From the NCBI GenBank assembly GCA_964652975.1, contig CAZZCN010000006.1:1-64000 (forward strand): a DNA stretch of 64,000 bases, read 5' to 3'. The DNA comes from CAZZCN01 sp964652975 (lineage in GTDB: Bacteria; Bacillota; Clostridia; Saccharofermentanales; UBA5734). The position numbers were made by a program, and so were the translations under genes. Shown here piece by piece: positions 46,165 to 54,972 of this stretch; position 1 is the first letter of the stretch, and each line of letters opens with the position of its first letter. Under the pieces are notes generated by a model that searched no databases, was not told the origin of the DNA, and saw only the letters and a program-made list of their open reading frames with translations.

Positions 46165-49080
46165 TCAGAACAATTCAATTTCCTTAACTCCAAAATTGAC
46201 AAAAGAATAGTCATCCGAATATCTCGGACTTTTTGCATTTTCCCAGGTTCCGAATAAATCAAAAAGTCTAGGGTTAACAATATGTGGCTCTGGATCGTCT
46301 TTTATATGATGCGGACCAAAAATATTTCTGTTACTGTTGGTTATGCGGATTTTTAAAATATTTTTACCGTTTTTCAAGTGTTTGCTTAGATCGCATTCGT
46401 TTTGGAACATAAGCTTTGCGGCAAACCTTTCATTTATAAATATTTCTGCCACTGCAAAGCGACCTTTCAACTTTAACCTGTAATCAGTTCTTTCAACAAA
46501 AATTTCTTTTTCAAAGGTAAAATCACCCGCAAAAAACGGATAGCCCTGCTGCGTAATCTTGGCTACATCAATTTTAGTTTGCGATTTAACAATAGAAAAA
46601 TCACCATTTGCAATGCTTGTGTTTTTTATTGCATTCCTATAGCCATCTTCGGAGTAAATACAAAAATCCCCCAAAATATAAATTGCTTCAATATCTGTAT
46701 CATAGCTTAAACAATTCTTTAAGCTTTCAGTTCTATCTCCACCTGTTTCAAACAATACAAATTTTACATGCTCGCTTTGATAGTAATTAATTTCAAATAC
46801 AATTTCATTTAATCCTGTTTTTACAAGCTGCTTAATGTCTTTTCTTACAAAGTTGTTATCAAGAGTTCCTTTTTTGGTAATTTGAATTTGCTTACCATTA
46901 AACCAAATGTTTTCAGCTCCCGTTTTTTCCGTTTCCACGAAAATCGTGTTGGGAATTTCCTTTACAGTAAAGCAATATTTAAGAAAAATTGTTCTATTTT
47001 TTCGTTCTCTTAAAAGTCTGTCCGAAATTGCCATAACCGGCATTTTTTCTTCGAATACAACATTATCATAGGAAAGACAAGCATAGTCAATAGTCAAAGC
47101 ATTTTGAGTTGTACTGACAATTCTTGCGTTGGTGTCAAGACTAAAAGATGTGTTTTGCCTTTTTTCTGCACTAACCGCTTCGGCTTGATTTTTTATCATT
47201 ATCACATAAGACTGACCTGCTTTAAAATGCAAGGGTATCCGAATACCATTGTATGCCATTTCAAAATATAAAGGTTTCTCTTTTCTTTCTTCTAAATCGA
47301 AAAGAACCGCACCCTTCGCCTTTACATGATAGTCTACTGTATATTCTTTTTCGTCTGATATATTGACAGCATAGATAAAATCACCAAAATCTGCGCTCCT
47401 GTATGTGGAACGAATATCAGTGTTTATATCGCTGATACAAACATCATCATTTTGCATTTCTTCAAAGGTTGTATTGGAAGCCAAAAAATCAATGTCTGTT
47501 TTTTTGCCGTCAACAAACTCTGGTCTTTCCCCAGCCAACCAAATTTTACCGCCATTTGATATGTATTGCTTTAAAAGATTAACAGTGCTGCTGTCAAGAT
47601 TTTTCATTTTGGGTATTATAACATATTCATACTCGCACAAGCCCATTACAAGCCTGCTTTCGTTTACACTGCCGTGCTTTTCAAGCAATAGCTCATCAAT
47701 ATAGTGATGTCCTATATTTGCCATACCAATTTTTTCAATCAATTGAGAAAAGTCTGTTTCTAAATCTTTAACCGAAAAATAATCGTCTTTGCGGTTATAA
47801 TTAAGATAAACCGAGTGCATTGGATGAATGATAGCAACCTTAACATTCTCCTTGCTATTTGATAACATAAAACTTAAGGCTGTAAAATAATCATTAAAAT
47901 ATTTAAAATCTTTTATCCACGGGGTTTGTTCTCCAAAAAAGACGGGGTAATCCCTTTTTCTTTGTCCTCTAATGGAATAGGGATAAAGATGCTGACAAAT
48001 TAGGTTAACCCCGTTAACAAACTGAAATTCAGCAATTCGTTTCAATTCATTCGGTGTTACATCCCAACCGGTGCAACCAAAGGTTTCGGTCATAACCTGT
48101 TTTTTTCCAAGCTGCTCAGCAACCGACCCTATTTGTTTTGCAGACAGTTCGCTCCCTATTCCTCTACCAAGCCAATCAATTCCTGGCACGTGCAAATACT
48201 CATAAATTGGCATAACTCCTGCGCAGCACCACATTTGGGCATATAACGCACTTTCTTCAGCTCCATGACCTGTGAGCTTGCAACCATGCTCCTCACACCA
48301 ATCAAAAATCTGTTTTGCAAACGCTTCAACAAATAGCTTGTTCATGAGTCTCCAATATTTAAACCGAAACTCATACGCTTGTTCACAGTCCACAAATAAA
48401 GAACCTAAGGTATCCAAAATCTCCTGCCCGTATTCCTTTTTAAATTCCTGTAACAAGACTGGCGTATAAGCTGTATCCCATCTATAATATTGTGGCTCGT
48501 CGGTAAAAAAACCAATCATGTTTTTGCCAAAATCATCTTGAAAACGGTTAAAATATTTCTCATGGGTTTCGTCAATAAATTTGCGAACTACTTCTTTATT
48601 GAGAATATCCACAAACGCAGAATTGGTCTCATCATAAAGACAGATATATTCTTTTACTCCATTATCGGCGTCAGTTAAGCGAATAATCCGATTGTTATCT
48701 ATCTTATAGACAGCTAAGGCCAAATCATCAAAGTGATCCTTAATTTCATATGTTAAATAATGAACCCAGTTGGCACTGTCCTTTAAAAGCTTCATTCCTG
48801 CAAAACCGCTTGGCCAGCCATTTTCATCATAGCACCAAGCATTCATATTTTGCTTGTTTGCTTCATCAATACAAACCTTCGTTGCATCCATCCATTCATC
48901 ACTTAAATACTCCGTTTGAAGTCCACCACGGGCATGCATAATAAAGCCGCCAATACCCGATTGCTTCATATGGGAAATTTGGCGAATTAATTCTCCCTCC
49001 TCCAATTTGTCGTTCCAGCTCCAAAACGGAACGCACTGGTAATCCTTCAAATCCTGCTTCAATAATTGATCTAACCTCAT
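46165..49080 (-). CDS. Glycoside hydrolase, GH106-like (alpha-L-rhamnosidase family)
   Basis: A 971-residue enzyme. The N-terminus PFWSWNDKLEEGELIRQISH followed by GIGGFIMHARGGL and CYDENGWPSGFAG is characteristic of Glyco_hydro_106 proteins, which include alpha-L-rhamnosidases. A C-terminal beta-sandwich (FEKEIFVERTDYRLKLKGRF) fits a galactose-binding-like module. No signal peptide is seen, so it probably acts on imported oligosaccharides in the cytoplasm. GAAGGAG precedes the ATG. It is divergent from the LacI gene, whose operator lies just upstream of this gene's -35. Confidence 0.82.
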   Translation of the reverse strand: MRLDQLLKQDLKDYQCVPFWSWNDKLEEGELIRQISHMKQSGIGGFIMHARGGLQTEYLSDEWMDATKVCIDEANKQNMNAWCYDENGWPSGFAGMKLLKDSANWVHYLTYEIKDHFDDLALAVYKIDNNRIIRLTDADNGVKEYICLYDETNSAFVDILNKEVVRKFIDETHEKYFNRFQDDFGKNMIGFFTDEPQYYRWDTAYTPVLLQEFKKEYGQEILDTLGSLFVDCEQAYEFRFKYWRLMNKLFVEAFAKQIFDWCEEHGCKLTGHGAEESALYAQMWCCAGVMPIYEYLHVPGIDWLGRGIGSELSAKQIGSVAEQLGKKQVMTETFGCTGWDVTPNELKRIAEFQFVNGVNLICQHLYPYSIRGQRKRDYPVFFGEQTPWIKDFKYFNDYFTALSFMLSNSKENVKVAIIHPMHSVYLNYNRKDDYFSVKDLETDFSQLIEKIGMANIGHHYIDELLLEKHGSVNESRLVMGLCEYEYVIIPKMKNLDSSTVNLLKQYISNGGKIWLAGERPEFVDGKKTDIDFLASNTTFEEMQNDDVCISDINTDIRSTYRSADFGDFIYAVNISDEKEYTVDYHVKAKGAVLFDLEERKEKPLYFEMAYNGIRIPLHFKAGQSYVIMIKNQAEAVSAEKRQNTSFSLDTNARIVSTTQNALTIDYACLSYDNVVFEEKMPVMAISDRLLRERKNRTIFLKYCFTVKEIPNTIFVETEKTGAENIWFNGKQIQITKKGTLDNNFVRKDIKQLVKTGLNEIVFEINYYQSEHVKFVLFETGGDRTESLKNCLSYDTDIEAIYILGDFCIYSEDGYRNAIKNTSIANGDFSIVKSQTKIDVAKITQQGYPFFAGDFTFEKEIFVERTDYRLKLKGRFAVAEIFINERFAAKLMFQNECDLSKHLKNGKNILKIRITNSNRNIFGPHHIKDDPEPHIVNPRLFDLFGTWENAKSPRYSDDYSFVNFGVKEIELF

Positions 49081-49209
49081 ACTTACTCCTTCAACATATA
49101 TTTCATAATGATTTTTTGTACAAAATTGCCTTTCTTGTTCTTTTGACCTTGTTTAAAATTTAAATTCGTTGTAATTTTGAATACCCTTTTAAAATGATGA
49201 TTAATATTA

Positions 49210-49250
49210 TATAATAATGTATAATTATATGTAAATAATAAAACGTTTTA
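49210..49250. promoter_or_regulatory. Divergent promoter region and LacI-type operator
   Basis: The perfect palindrome TAAAACGTTTTA (49239-49250), with the central CG typical of LacI-family operators, lies between the GH106-like gene and lacI. For the GH106-like gene, TTTACA (49235-49230) and TATAAT (49217-49212 area, minus strand) are spaced by 18 bases, and the operator touches the -35. For lacI, TATAAT at 49210-49215 or 49220-49225 places the operator just downstream of the start, so repression of both is expected. Confidence 0.6.
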
Positions 49251-49271
49251 AAATCCTTTAAGAGGTGTACT

Positions 49272-50306
49272 ATGCCAAATATTAAAATGATAGCAAGTCT
49301 AGCAAATGTTTCTCCCGGTACGGTTTCCAATGTTTTCACACACAAGAGGGCGGTAAGCGAAGCAAAAAGAAATCGCGTGTTGGAGGTATGCAAAAAACTT
49401 AATTACATGCCAAGTGTCTTAGCGTCCAGCATGATAACCAAACAAACCAATTTTCTAGGATTTTTCCTTAAAACAAACGACGGTACTTATGACAATCTGG
49501 AAAGCGACATGATCAGGGGCGCATCCATGGCAGCTTTAAAACATTTCAAAAATATAATATTGTATCCTGATTTTCTTGATATCTATGACCCTAACACGGT
49601 TCTTAGAACCGGTTGTCAACCTATCGACGGAGCCATCATAACCTTGCCCAAATTAAACGACAAAAGAATCGATGTGTTTTCAACCAATACAATACCTTAT
49701 GTAATCATCGGCACCCCCTTTCAGAAAAACACTCATCCTTATTATATAGACATCGATAATGAAAACATATCCTATAAGCTTACCGAACATCTTATTAAAA
49801 ACGGTCACAAGAGCATAGTAATGATTAATTACGAAAAGGGCTTCACCGTTACCAAGCTTCGTAATGACGGATATGTAAAGGCTTATGCCGATGCAAACCT
49901 CCCACTTAATCAAAAACTGATTTTCAATGTAGGCATTTCAGAGAGAGACGGAGCTGCATGCATAGATAAACTGATCAGGACAAAAACCTTTTTTTCTGCT
50001 GTGATTGTAAGTATGTCCAATGTTGCAAAAGGAGTCTATAAAACTTTAAAAAATTACAATTTGATCGTTGGGGAAGATATTTCTGTAGCATCCTTTAATC
50101 TTGATTTTTTTGAACTGAGCCCTCCTTTGACCACTAGCGTGGTGGATTATTGTAAAATCGGAGAAACGGCTGTTGATTTGCTTCAAAGTATAATAAAAAG
50201 CGAAGAAGTAATTACCACAGGTGTTATACAGGAAAACTCATTTGATTTTACCGAATCATGCCAGCCGTTCAATCCAAAGCTTTATGAGAAATTCTGTTTG
50301 TTGTAG
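49272..50306 (+). CDS. LacI family transcriptional regulator
   Basis: A 344-residue repressor. The N-terminal HTH and hinge helix are MIASLANVSPGTVSNVFTHK and YMPSVLASSM, residues of about 5-55. The sugar-binding domain follows (GASMAALKHFKNIIL, IDGAIITLPK, KNGHKSIVMINYEKGF). It stands divergent from the GH106-like/DUF3604 genes and convergent with the GH38 gene, so it probably controls the local glycan genes in response to a sugar. The operator upstream suggests autoregulation. GAGG lies before the ATG. Confidence 0.92.
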   Translation: MPNIKMIASLANVSPGTVSNVFTHKRAVSEAKRNRVLEVCKKLNYMPSVLASSMITKQTNFLGFFLKTNDGTYDNLESDMIRGASMAALKHFKNIILYPDFLDIYDPNTVLRTGCQPIDGAIITLPKLNDKRIDVFSTNTIPYVIIGTPFQKNTHPYYIDIDNENISYKLTEHLIKNGHKSIVMINYEKGFTVTKLRNDGYVKAYADANLPLNQKLIFNVGISERDGAACIDKLIRTKTFFSAVIVSMSNVAKGVYKTLKNYNLIVGEDISVASFNLDFFELSPPLTTSVVDYCKIGETAVDLLQSIIKSEEVITTGVIQENSFDFTESCQPFNPKLYEKFCLL

Positions 50307-50376
50307 CGCTCTATAGCTCATCAATGTGTTTGTTTTTTTCATCTGTCATGGATATCCCTGTTTATATCGAAATCTG

Positions 50377-53043
50377 TTATTTAAACTTGATTTTCATTGT
50401 GGTTATACCAAAGGCTTTCGCTTTAATAGAAGTATCATCCCGGCGGTCATCTACACGTTTTTCATTAAAGTCAACCAGGTCGATATAATCAATTTCTTTA
50501 ACAGATGAAACGGATATATTTCTTTCCTCCTGTGAATTCCAAAATCTGAATATTATGCTATCACCGTCGTCTGAAGGCACCAGGCAGGAATTATAAAATG
50601 CTGTTTCATCACTGATTGTAATCAATGAAGTCTCGGTTGGAAGACTGCCACTGTGTATTATATCACCTTCTACAACCAACGGCGAACGATAATCGGCTGA
50701 TTTGTCAATCAGACAACCCTTCCTGTAATCACCCTCATGTACAACAATTGCATAATCAAATTCGAATTTTCCGATGCACTGAGCTTTTGGTGTAGGATAA
50801 TCAGCTCCTGCAGGATAGCCGATATAACCTGCAGCCCTTAGCAGTGAAATGTCAAGCTGTATGCCGTCATCATTTTCAATGGCTTCGTAAGCAGGCAACC
50901 CTTTGGTTATAATTCCAAGGCCTCGTTTTTCGTCCGTAATATCAACAAAATATTCAAATGGTACATCACACCAGGTCTTTTGAGAAACCGCTACAGGTCT
51001 TTTAATCACATTGAAATGGTCATAGGCATAAGAAAATTTGGTTTTTAGTCCTGTGTCAAAAGCAAGTCTCAGAAAATGATTTTCACAGTTATTCTCTATT
51101 TCAATGTGCATTTCAAGCCGGTCAACATTTGAATAAAGTGTTGCATGTTGTACTATGCGAATAACATCTTTATCTTCTGATCGGCTTGTGTTTGTTGAGG
51201 TTTTAGGCAGCACCCAGTCAAATTTTGCCTTATAAGTAATTTTATAAGCGGTTTTTTCTTCAAGCATCCAACAGGTATTACAGCTCTTGCTGTCATATAT
51301 GTCATTTGTTTCAAAACTGGCATGGTTATAAAGACCTCCTGTTTCCGCTCTGTCAACGAAGTAATTTTGTCCGTAATAAGTATGTGATGCGGTTTTATCA
51401 GTAATATTCATTGTTCCGTTGGTGTTCAAAACCACCTTTAATTTACTGTTCTCCATTCCATGGTCGAAAACACATAAATCAGTATCTCTTCTGTTTCCAA
51501 TTTTGAGACTTGATTTATGAACAAACCAGTAGGTTTTATATCCTATGGCCGGTATATTTTCCGCATTAAACTCAACATCCAATACAGTAAATATCTGGTC
51601 ATCAGGTTTTTCTGCAATTTCACATTTTGAACGGATGGCTGCAAGTTGAGAATTCATCATATAAACGCTTTCAAGATCTTTGTTTTTTCTGACAACCAGT
51701 TTTATTTTTGCAGATACTTCGTTTCTGTTCTGGTCAACCAGTACATAATCAGCCGGGTCAAAACGTTTAGGAATGCATGCAAGCGATTTTACGACCTTGG
51801 ATGTTTTGTGCCCCAGAGGATTAATTACCGTAAGGCAGGCACCCGCATCTTTCATGATATTATTATCGATCCTGCCGGCCAGTGTTCTAACGGCATCCTT
51901 TAAAATATAGCTTCCGGTATCCTTAATATAGTGGTATCTTGTCATTATATCCTCATAGACTCGGTCTATGCTGCATCCACATATTGAATCATGGGCATGA
52001 TTGGCGATCAATAGTTTCCAAAGTTTGTCCATCAACCCCTTTGGATATTTAAAGCCCGCAAGCTTGGATGTGATGGTCAATGTCGGTTCTAAAACTCTTT
52101 GTAACAGCATTTCACATTCATCGTTAATTTGTTTCAGAGCCATATGTGAAGAGAGCGTGCCGGCGAGGTCTGCCGTCTGTAAATTCTGCCCACGCATTTC
52201 ACCTTTATAATCAGGGAGAATGATGTTTTGTGCCCCAACCGCTTTCAAATATTCCTCAGGAGTAGTTAAAATCAGTTCAAATTCTTCTTGGTTTGCGTTT
52301 ATATAATTTATTATTTTTGTCAAATTGGCTTTCGGCTCCATATGGTCAACCCCTACACCAAAAAACAAATTATCGGTTGCTGCATACGCATGCTGTGCCT
52401 TTGCAACCTCCACAAACTGTTTTGTAATCTGTGCGTAATCTATCTCCGGGAGATTAAAAATATCACTCCATATGTTGCTGTAAGCCAGAAACAAGCCTCC
52501 TGCATAACCGTGATTTGAGGCGATTACCGAGGAATTATCGTCGGTTTTCCAGTTCAATTCAAAATGCTTTAAATGCTCATTAAAGCCCGGCATTCCTCTG
52601 CCAAAAACTGCATATTTTATACCAAATCCATTTAAAAACATTGGCAGGCTGGCTATGCTGCCAAAGGAATCGGGAACATAACCTAACTGCATAGGTCTGC
52701 CCCCCAGCTTTTTAACAATTGACACACCGTATTGTATATTACGAATGGTTGACTCTGCATTCTCCAGGAATTGGTCTGCCAGAACATACCATGGCCCGGC
52801 AACAAGCTGACCGTTCTGGAGAAAATGAGAAATTTTATCCCTGTTCTCAGGTTTGATTTCTAAATAGTCCTCAAGGGCTATCACCTGTCCATCTATCAGA
52901 AAATGATAGTTTGGGTCATTTTCTAAAATATCCAATAAATTGTCCATTAGATTGACTAGTCTCACCTGATACTGTCCCTGTGTCATAACCCATTCCCTGT
53001 CCCAATGCGTCTCGGATGTAATAAATGCTTTAATCTTTTTCAT
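50377..53043 (-). CDS. Alpha-mannosidase, GH38
   Basis: An 888-residue glycoside hydrolase that removes alpha-linked mannose. The zinc motif HWDREW starts at about residue 13 (His13, Asp15), the nucleophile aspartate is in VPDSFG at about residue 125, and ANHAHDSICGC (near residue 350) and the metal-binding GVDHMEP follow in the usual order. Length matches bacterial GH38. There is no signal peptide, so it acts in the cytoplasm on imported mannosides. It is the last gene of the long minus-strand operon and follows the second permease pair by 29 bases. GGGAGC lies before the ATG. Confidence 0.94.
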   Translation of the reverse strand: MKKIKAFITSETHWDREWVMTQGQYQVRLVNLMDNLLDILENDPNYHFLIDGQVIALEDYLEIKPENRDKISHFLQNGQLVAGPWYVLADQFLENAESTIRNIQYGVSIVKKLGGRPMQLGYVPDSFGSIASLPMFLNGFGIKYAVFGRGMPGFNEHLKHFELNWKTDDNSSVIASNHGYAGGLFLAYSNIWSDIFNLPEIDYAQITKQFVEVAKAQHAYAATDNLFFGVGVDHMEPKANLTKIINYINANQEEFELILTTPEEYLKAVGAQNIILPDYKGEMRGQNLQTADLAGTLSSHMALKQINDECEMLLQRVLEPTLTITSKLAGFKYPKGLMDKLWKLLIANHAHDSICGCSIDRVYEDIMTRYHYIKDTGSYILKDAVRTLAGRIDNNIMKDAGACLTVINPLGHKTSKVVKSLACIPKRFDPADYVLVDQNRNEVSAKIKLVVRKNKDLESVYMMNSQLAAIRSKCEIAEKPDDQIFTVLDVEFNAENIPAIGYKTYWFVHKSSLKIGNRRDTDLCVFDHGMENSKLKVVLNTNGTMNITDKTASHTYYGQNYFVDRAETGGLYNHASFETNDIYDSKSCNTCWMLEEKTAYKITYKAKFDWVLPKTSTNTSRSEDKDVIRIVQHATLYSNVDRLEMHIEIENNCENHFLRLAFDTGLKTKFSYAYDHFNVIKRPVAVSQKTWCDVPFEYFVDITDEKRGLGIITKGLPAYEAIENDDGIQLDISLLRAAGYIGYPAGADYPTPKAQCIGKFEFDYAIVVHEGDYRKGCLIDKSADYRSPLVVEGDIIHSGSLPTETSLITISDETAFYNSCLVPSDDGDSIIFRFWNSQEERNISVSSVKEIDYIDLVDFNEKRVDDRRDDTSIKAKAFGITTMKIKFK

Positions 53044-53072
53044 TAATATCGCTCCCTTTTTTATATTAAAAT

Positions 53073-54050
53073 CTATCCCACAATGCCTGCACGCTCTACA
53101 CTTTGAACGAAAAAGCGCTGTGAGAATATATATACCAGTATAATAGGCGTCATAATCATCAATGCCGCCGCTGAACGTACAGAATTTACAAATACGGGAT
53201 TATATCCATCGACATCTGAAATTCCAAGACTCGGCAAAATGCGCACATCCCAGTTATAAACCCCCATATATTTAAGCGGGAGTAAATCAGGTGAAGTCAA
53301 AAACAATCCTGAATAGAAGGCGTCGTTGTATTGCCATACAAAAGAAAACAATACCACTGTAATGATTGTCGCAATAACATTGGGTACCATGATCCTTGAA
53401 AATATCTTAAAGGTACCTGCTCCGTCAACGTATGCGGCCTCTTCGAGCTCCTTGGGCATATTTCTGAAATTCTGTCTGAAAATATATATAAAGAGGCCGT
53501 TTTTTATTCCATTACCCGTCAAAGCCAGCAGATACATCGGCGTGTATTCATTAATCATATTAAGCGGGTGTCCTGTGATAATCGAAAAAAGTCCAAAAAT
53601 ATCAAAGAAACGAAACCTGAGATAAAGAGATGCCATATATAGCTGGGGAGGTACAACAAAAGTAAAAATCACAAGGGCGAAAAAAATGTTTTTGCCTGGA
53701 AAATTAAACCGACCGAATCCGTAACCGGTTACTATGCATACAAATGTCTGGATAATCGTGATTGTAACGGTTAGAACTGTTGATGTAAAAAGACTTTTCC
53801 AGTAATCAATTATCAGGTCGGCTATATGAAACGAAAAAACGGAGAAATTTTTGGGGATGAGAAATACTGATGTGTCCAGCATATCAGCTCTGCTCAAGAA
53901 CGAAGAGGAAATCATCAGGTAAAATGGATACAAAATTATAAAACTCAGTCCAGCAAGAAAAAACAACCGTACAAAGCTCCAGGAAATTTTGAGCAGTCTC
54001 TTTTTATATTTTGTAAGCATTTGAATAATTTTACTTTTAAAATCAGTCAT
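53073..54050 (-). CDS. Carbohydrate ABC transporter permease, MalG type (second pair)
   Basis: A 325-residue permease of the CUT1 class with about six membrane segments. The EAA motif is LEEAAYVDGAGTFKIFSRIM (near residue 212) and the C-terminal end YIFSQRFFVQSVERAGIVG is typical of MalG-type subunits. An unusually long N-terminal cytoplasmic tail (about 25 residues) precedes the first membrane segment. It overlaps the MalF-type gene by eight bases, and AAGGTG is upstream of the ATG. Confidence 0.93.
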   Translation of the reverse strand: MTDFKSKIIQMLTKYKKRLLKISWSFVRLFFLAGLSFIILYPFYLMISSSFLSRADMLDTSVFLIPKNFSVFSFHIADLIIDYWKSLFTSTVLTVTITIIQTFVCIVTGYGFGRFNFPGKNIFFALVIFTFVVPPQLYMASLYLRFRFFDIFGLFSIITGHPLNMINEYTPMYLLALTGNGIKNGLFIYIFRQNFRNMPKELEEAAYVDGAGTFKIFSRIMVPNVIATIITVVLFSFVWQYNDAFYSGLFLTSPDLLPLKYMGVYNWDVRILPSLGISDVDGYNPVFVNSVRSAAALMIMTPIILVYIFSQRFFVQSVERAGIVG

Positions 54051-54951
54051 AATAAAACACCTTCTTTGATACTAGAATTCCAGCTGTCAGCAGGATGATC
54101 GAAACAATCAGGAAATATATCCAGGCCAGGGCGCTTGCATACCCAAACTGTATATCCACAAAGGTTTTTCTGTATATGTACTCAAGTGTCGGGTTCCCTA
54201 CGCTCATAAACGAATCCACTATTGTATAGATAATATTCACCATAATCAACGGCGAGACTATCGGGAATGTCACCTTCCAGAATGTCTCCCATCCCGTTGC
54301 GCCTTCAATATATGCGGCCTCATACAACGAGGGGGAGATTCCGTTCAATCCTGCTATAAAAATAAATATCTGAATCCCGGAATGGCTTATAATGGCAAAG
54401 ACTCGTTTCATCGGCTCGATTAAAAAATTTATCAGATTGGCAGGTATGCCAAGTTCCAAAAGATATTTTTCTATCTGTAAGTTTTTAAGAAGTTCGTTTA
54501 CACTTGAATTATCGGCAAGAGTTTGAGTCAATTGCTGAGTATTTACACCTGAGACTTGTTGCTGAAGTCTTAAAAACACCTCTGAGGATAAAATAATAGT
54601 CAGGAAGAATATGATTTTGAAAACACCGGCTCCTTTGAATTTGTTACTTAAAATGACCGCCACAAAGAAGCTAAACACCAGGATAAGCGGGACATCTGTT
54701 ATAAGCCTCTGAAGAGAAAAAGTTAAATTGACAGGGAATGACGGATCTTTGACAAATGCATAAATGTAATTGCCAAAGCCTGTAAATGTACTTTCAATGC
54801 CGTTGTTGCCAATTCGAATTTCGCTTAGGCTGAATTGAAATGTCTGTATTATTGGAATCATAAAAAACAATACGAATCCAACACCCCACGGAATCAAGAA
54901 GAGTAATCCCTTTAAATTTTTCTTTGTAGTAAGTGTAAGGACCTTTTTCAA
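54043..54951 (-). CDS. Carbohydrate ABC transporter permease, MalF type (second pair)
   Basis: A permease of about 302 residues with six membrane segments and EAA motif LYEAAYIEGATGWETFWKV. I prefer TTG at 54949-54951 (AGAGGTG lies six bases upstream); a GTG at 54960 overlaps that ribosome site. Between segments there is an extra extracellular stretch of about 60 residues (VNTQQLTQTLADNSSVNELL and following), absent from ordinary sugar permeases and from the other permease pair. It may contact the neighbouring DUF5696 lipoprotein, which is an inference. Confidence 0.9.
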   Translation of the reverse strand: MKKVLTLTTKKNLKGLLFLIPWGVGFVLFFMIPIIQTFQFSLSEIRIGNNGIESTFTGFGNYIYAFVKDPSFPVNLTFSLQRLITDVPLILVFSFFVAVILSNKFKGAGVFKIIFFLTIILSSEVFLRLQQQVSGVNTQQLTQTLADNSSVNELLKNLQIEKYLLELGIPANLINFLIEPMKRVFAIISHSGIQIFIFIAGLNGISPSLYEAAYIEGATGWETFWKVTFPIVSPLIMVNIIYTIVDSFMSVGNPTLEYIYRKTFVDIQFGYASALAWIYFLIVSIILLTAGILVSKKVFYYD

Positions 54952-54972
54952 AATTTTCACCTCTTTTATATT

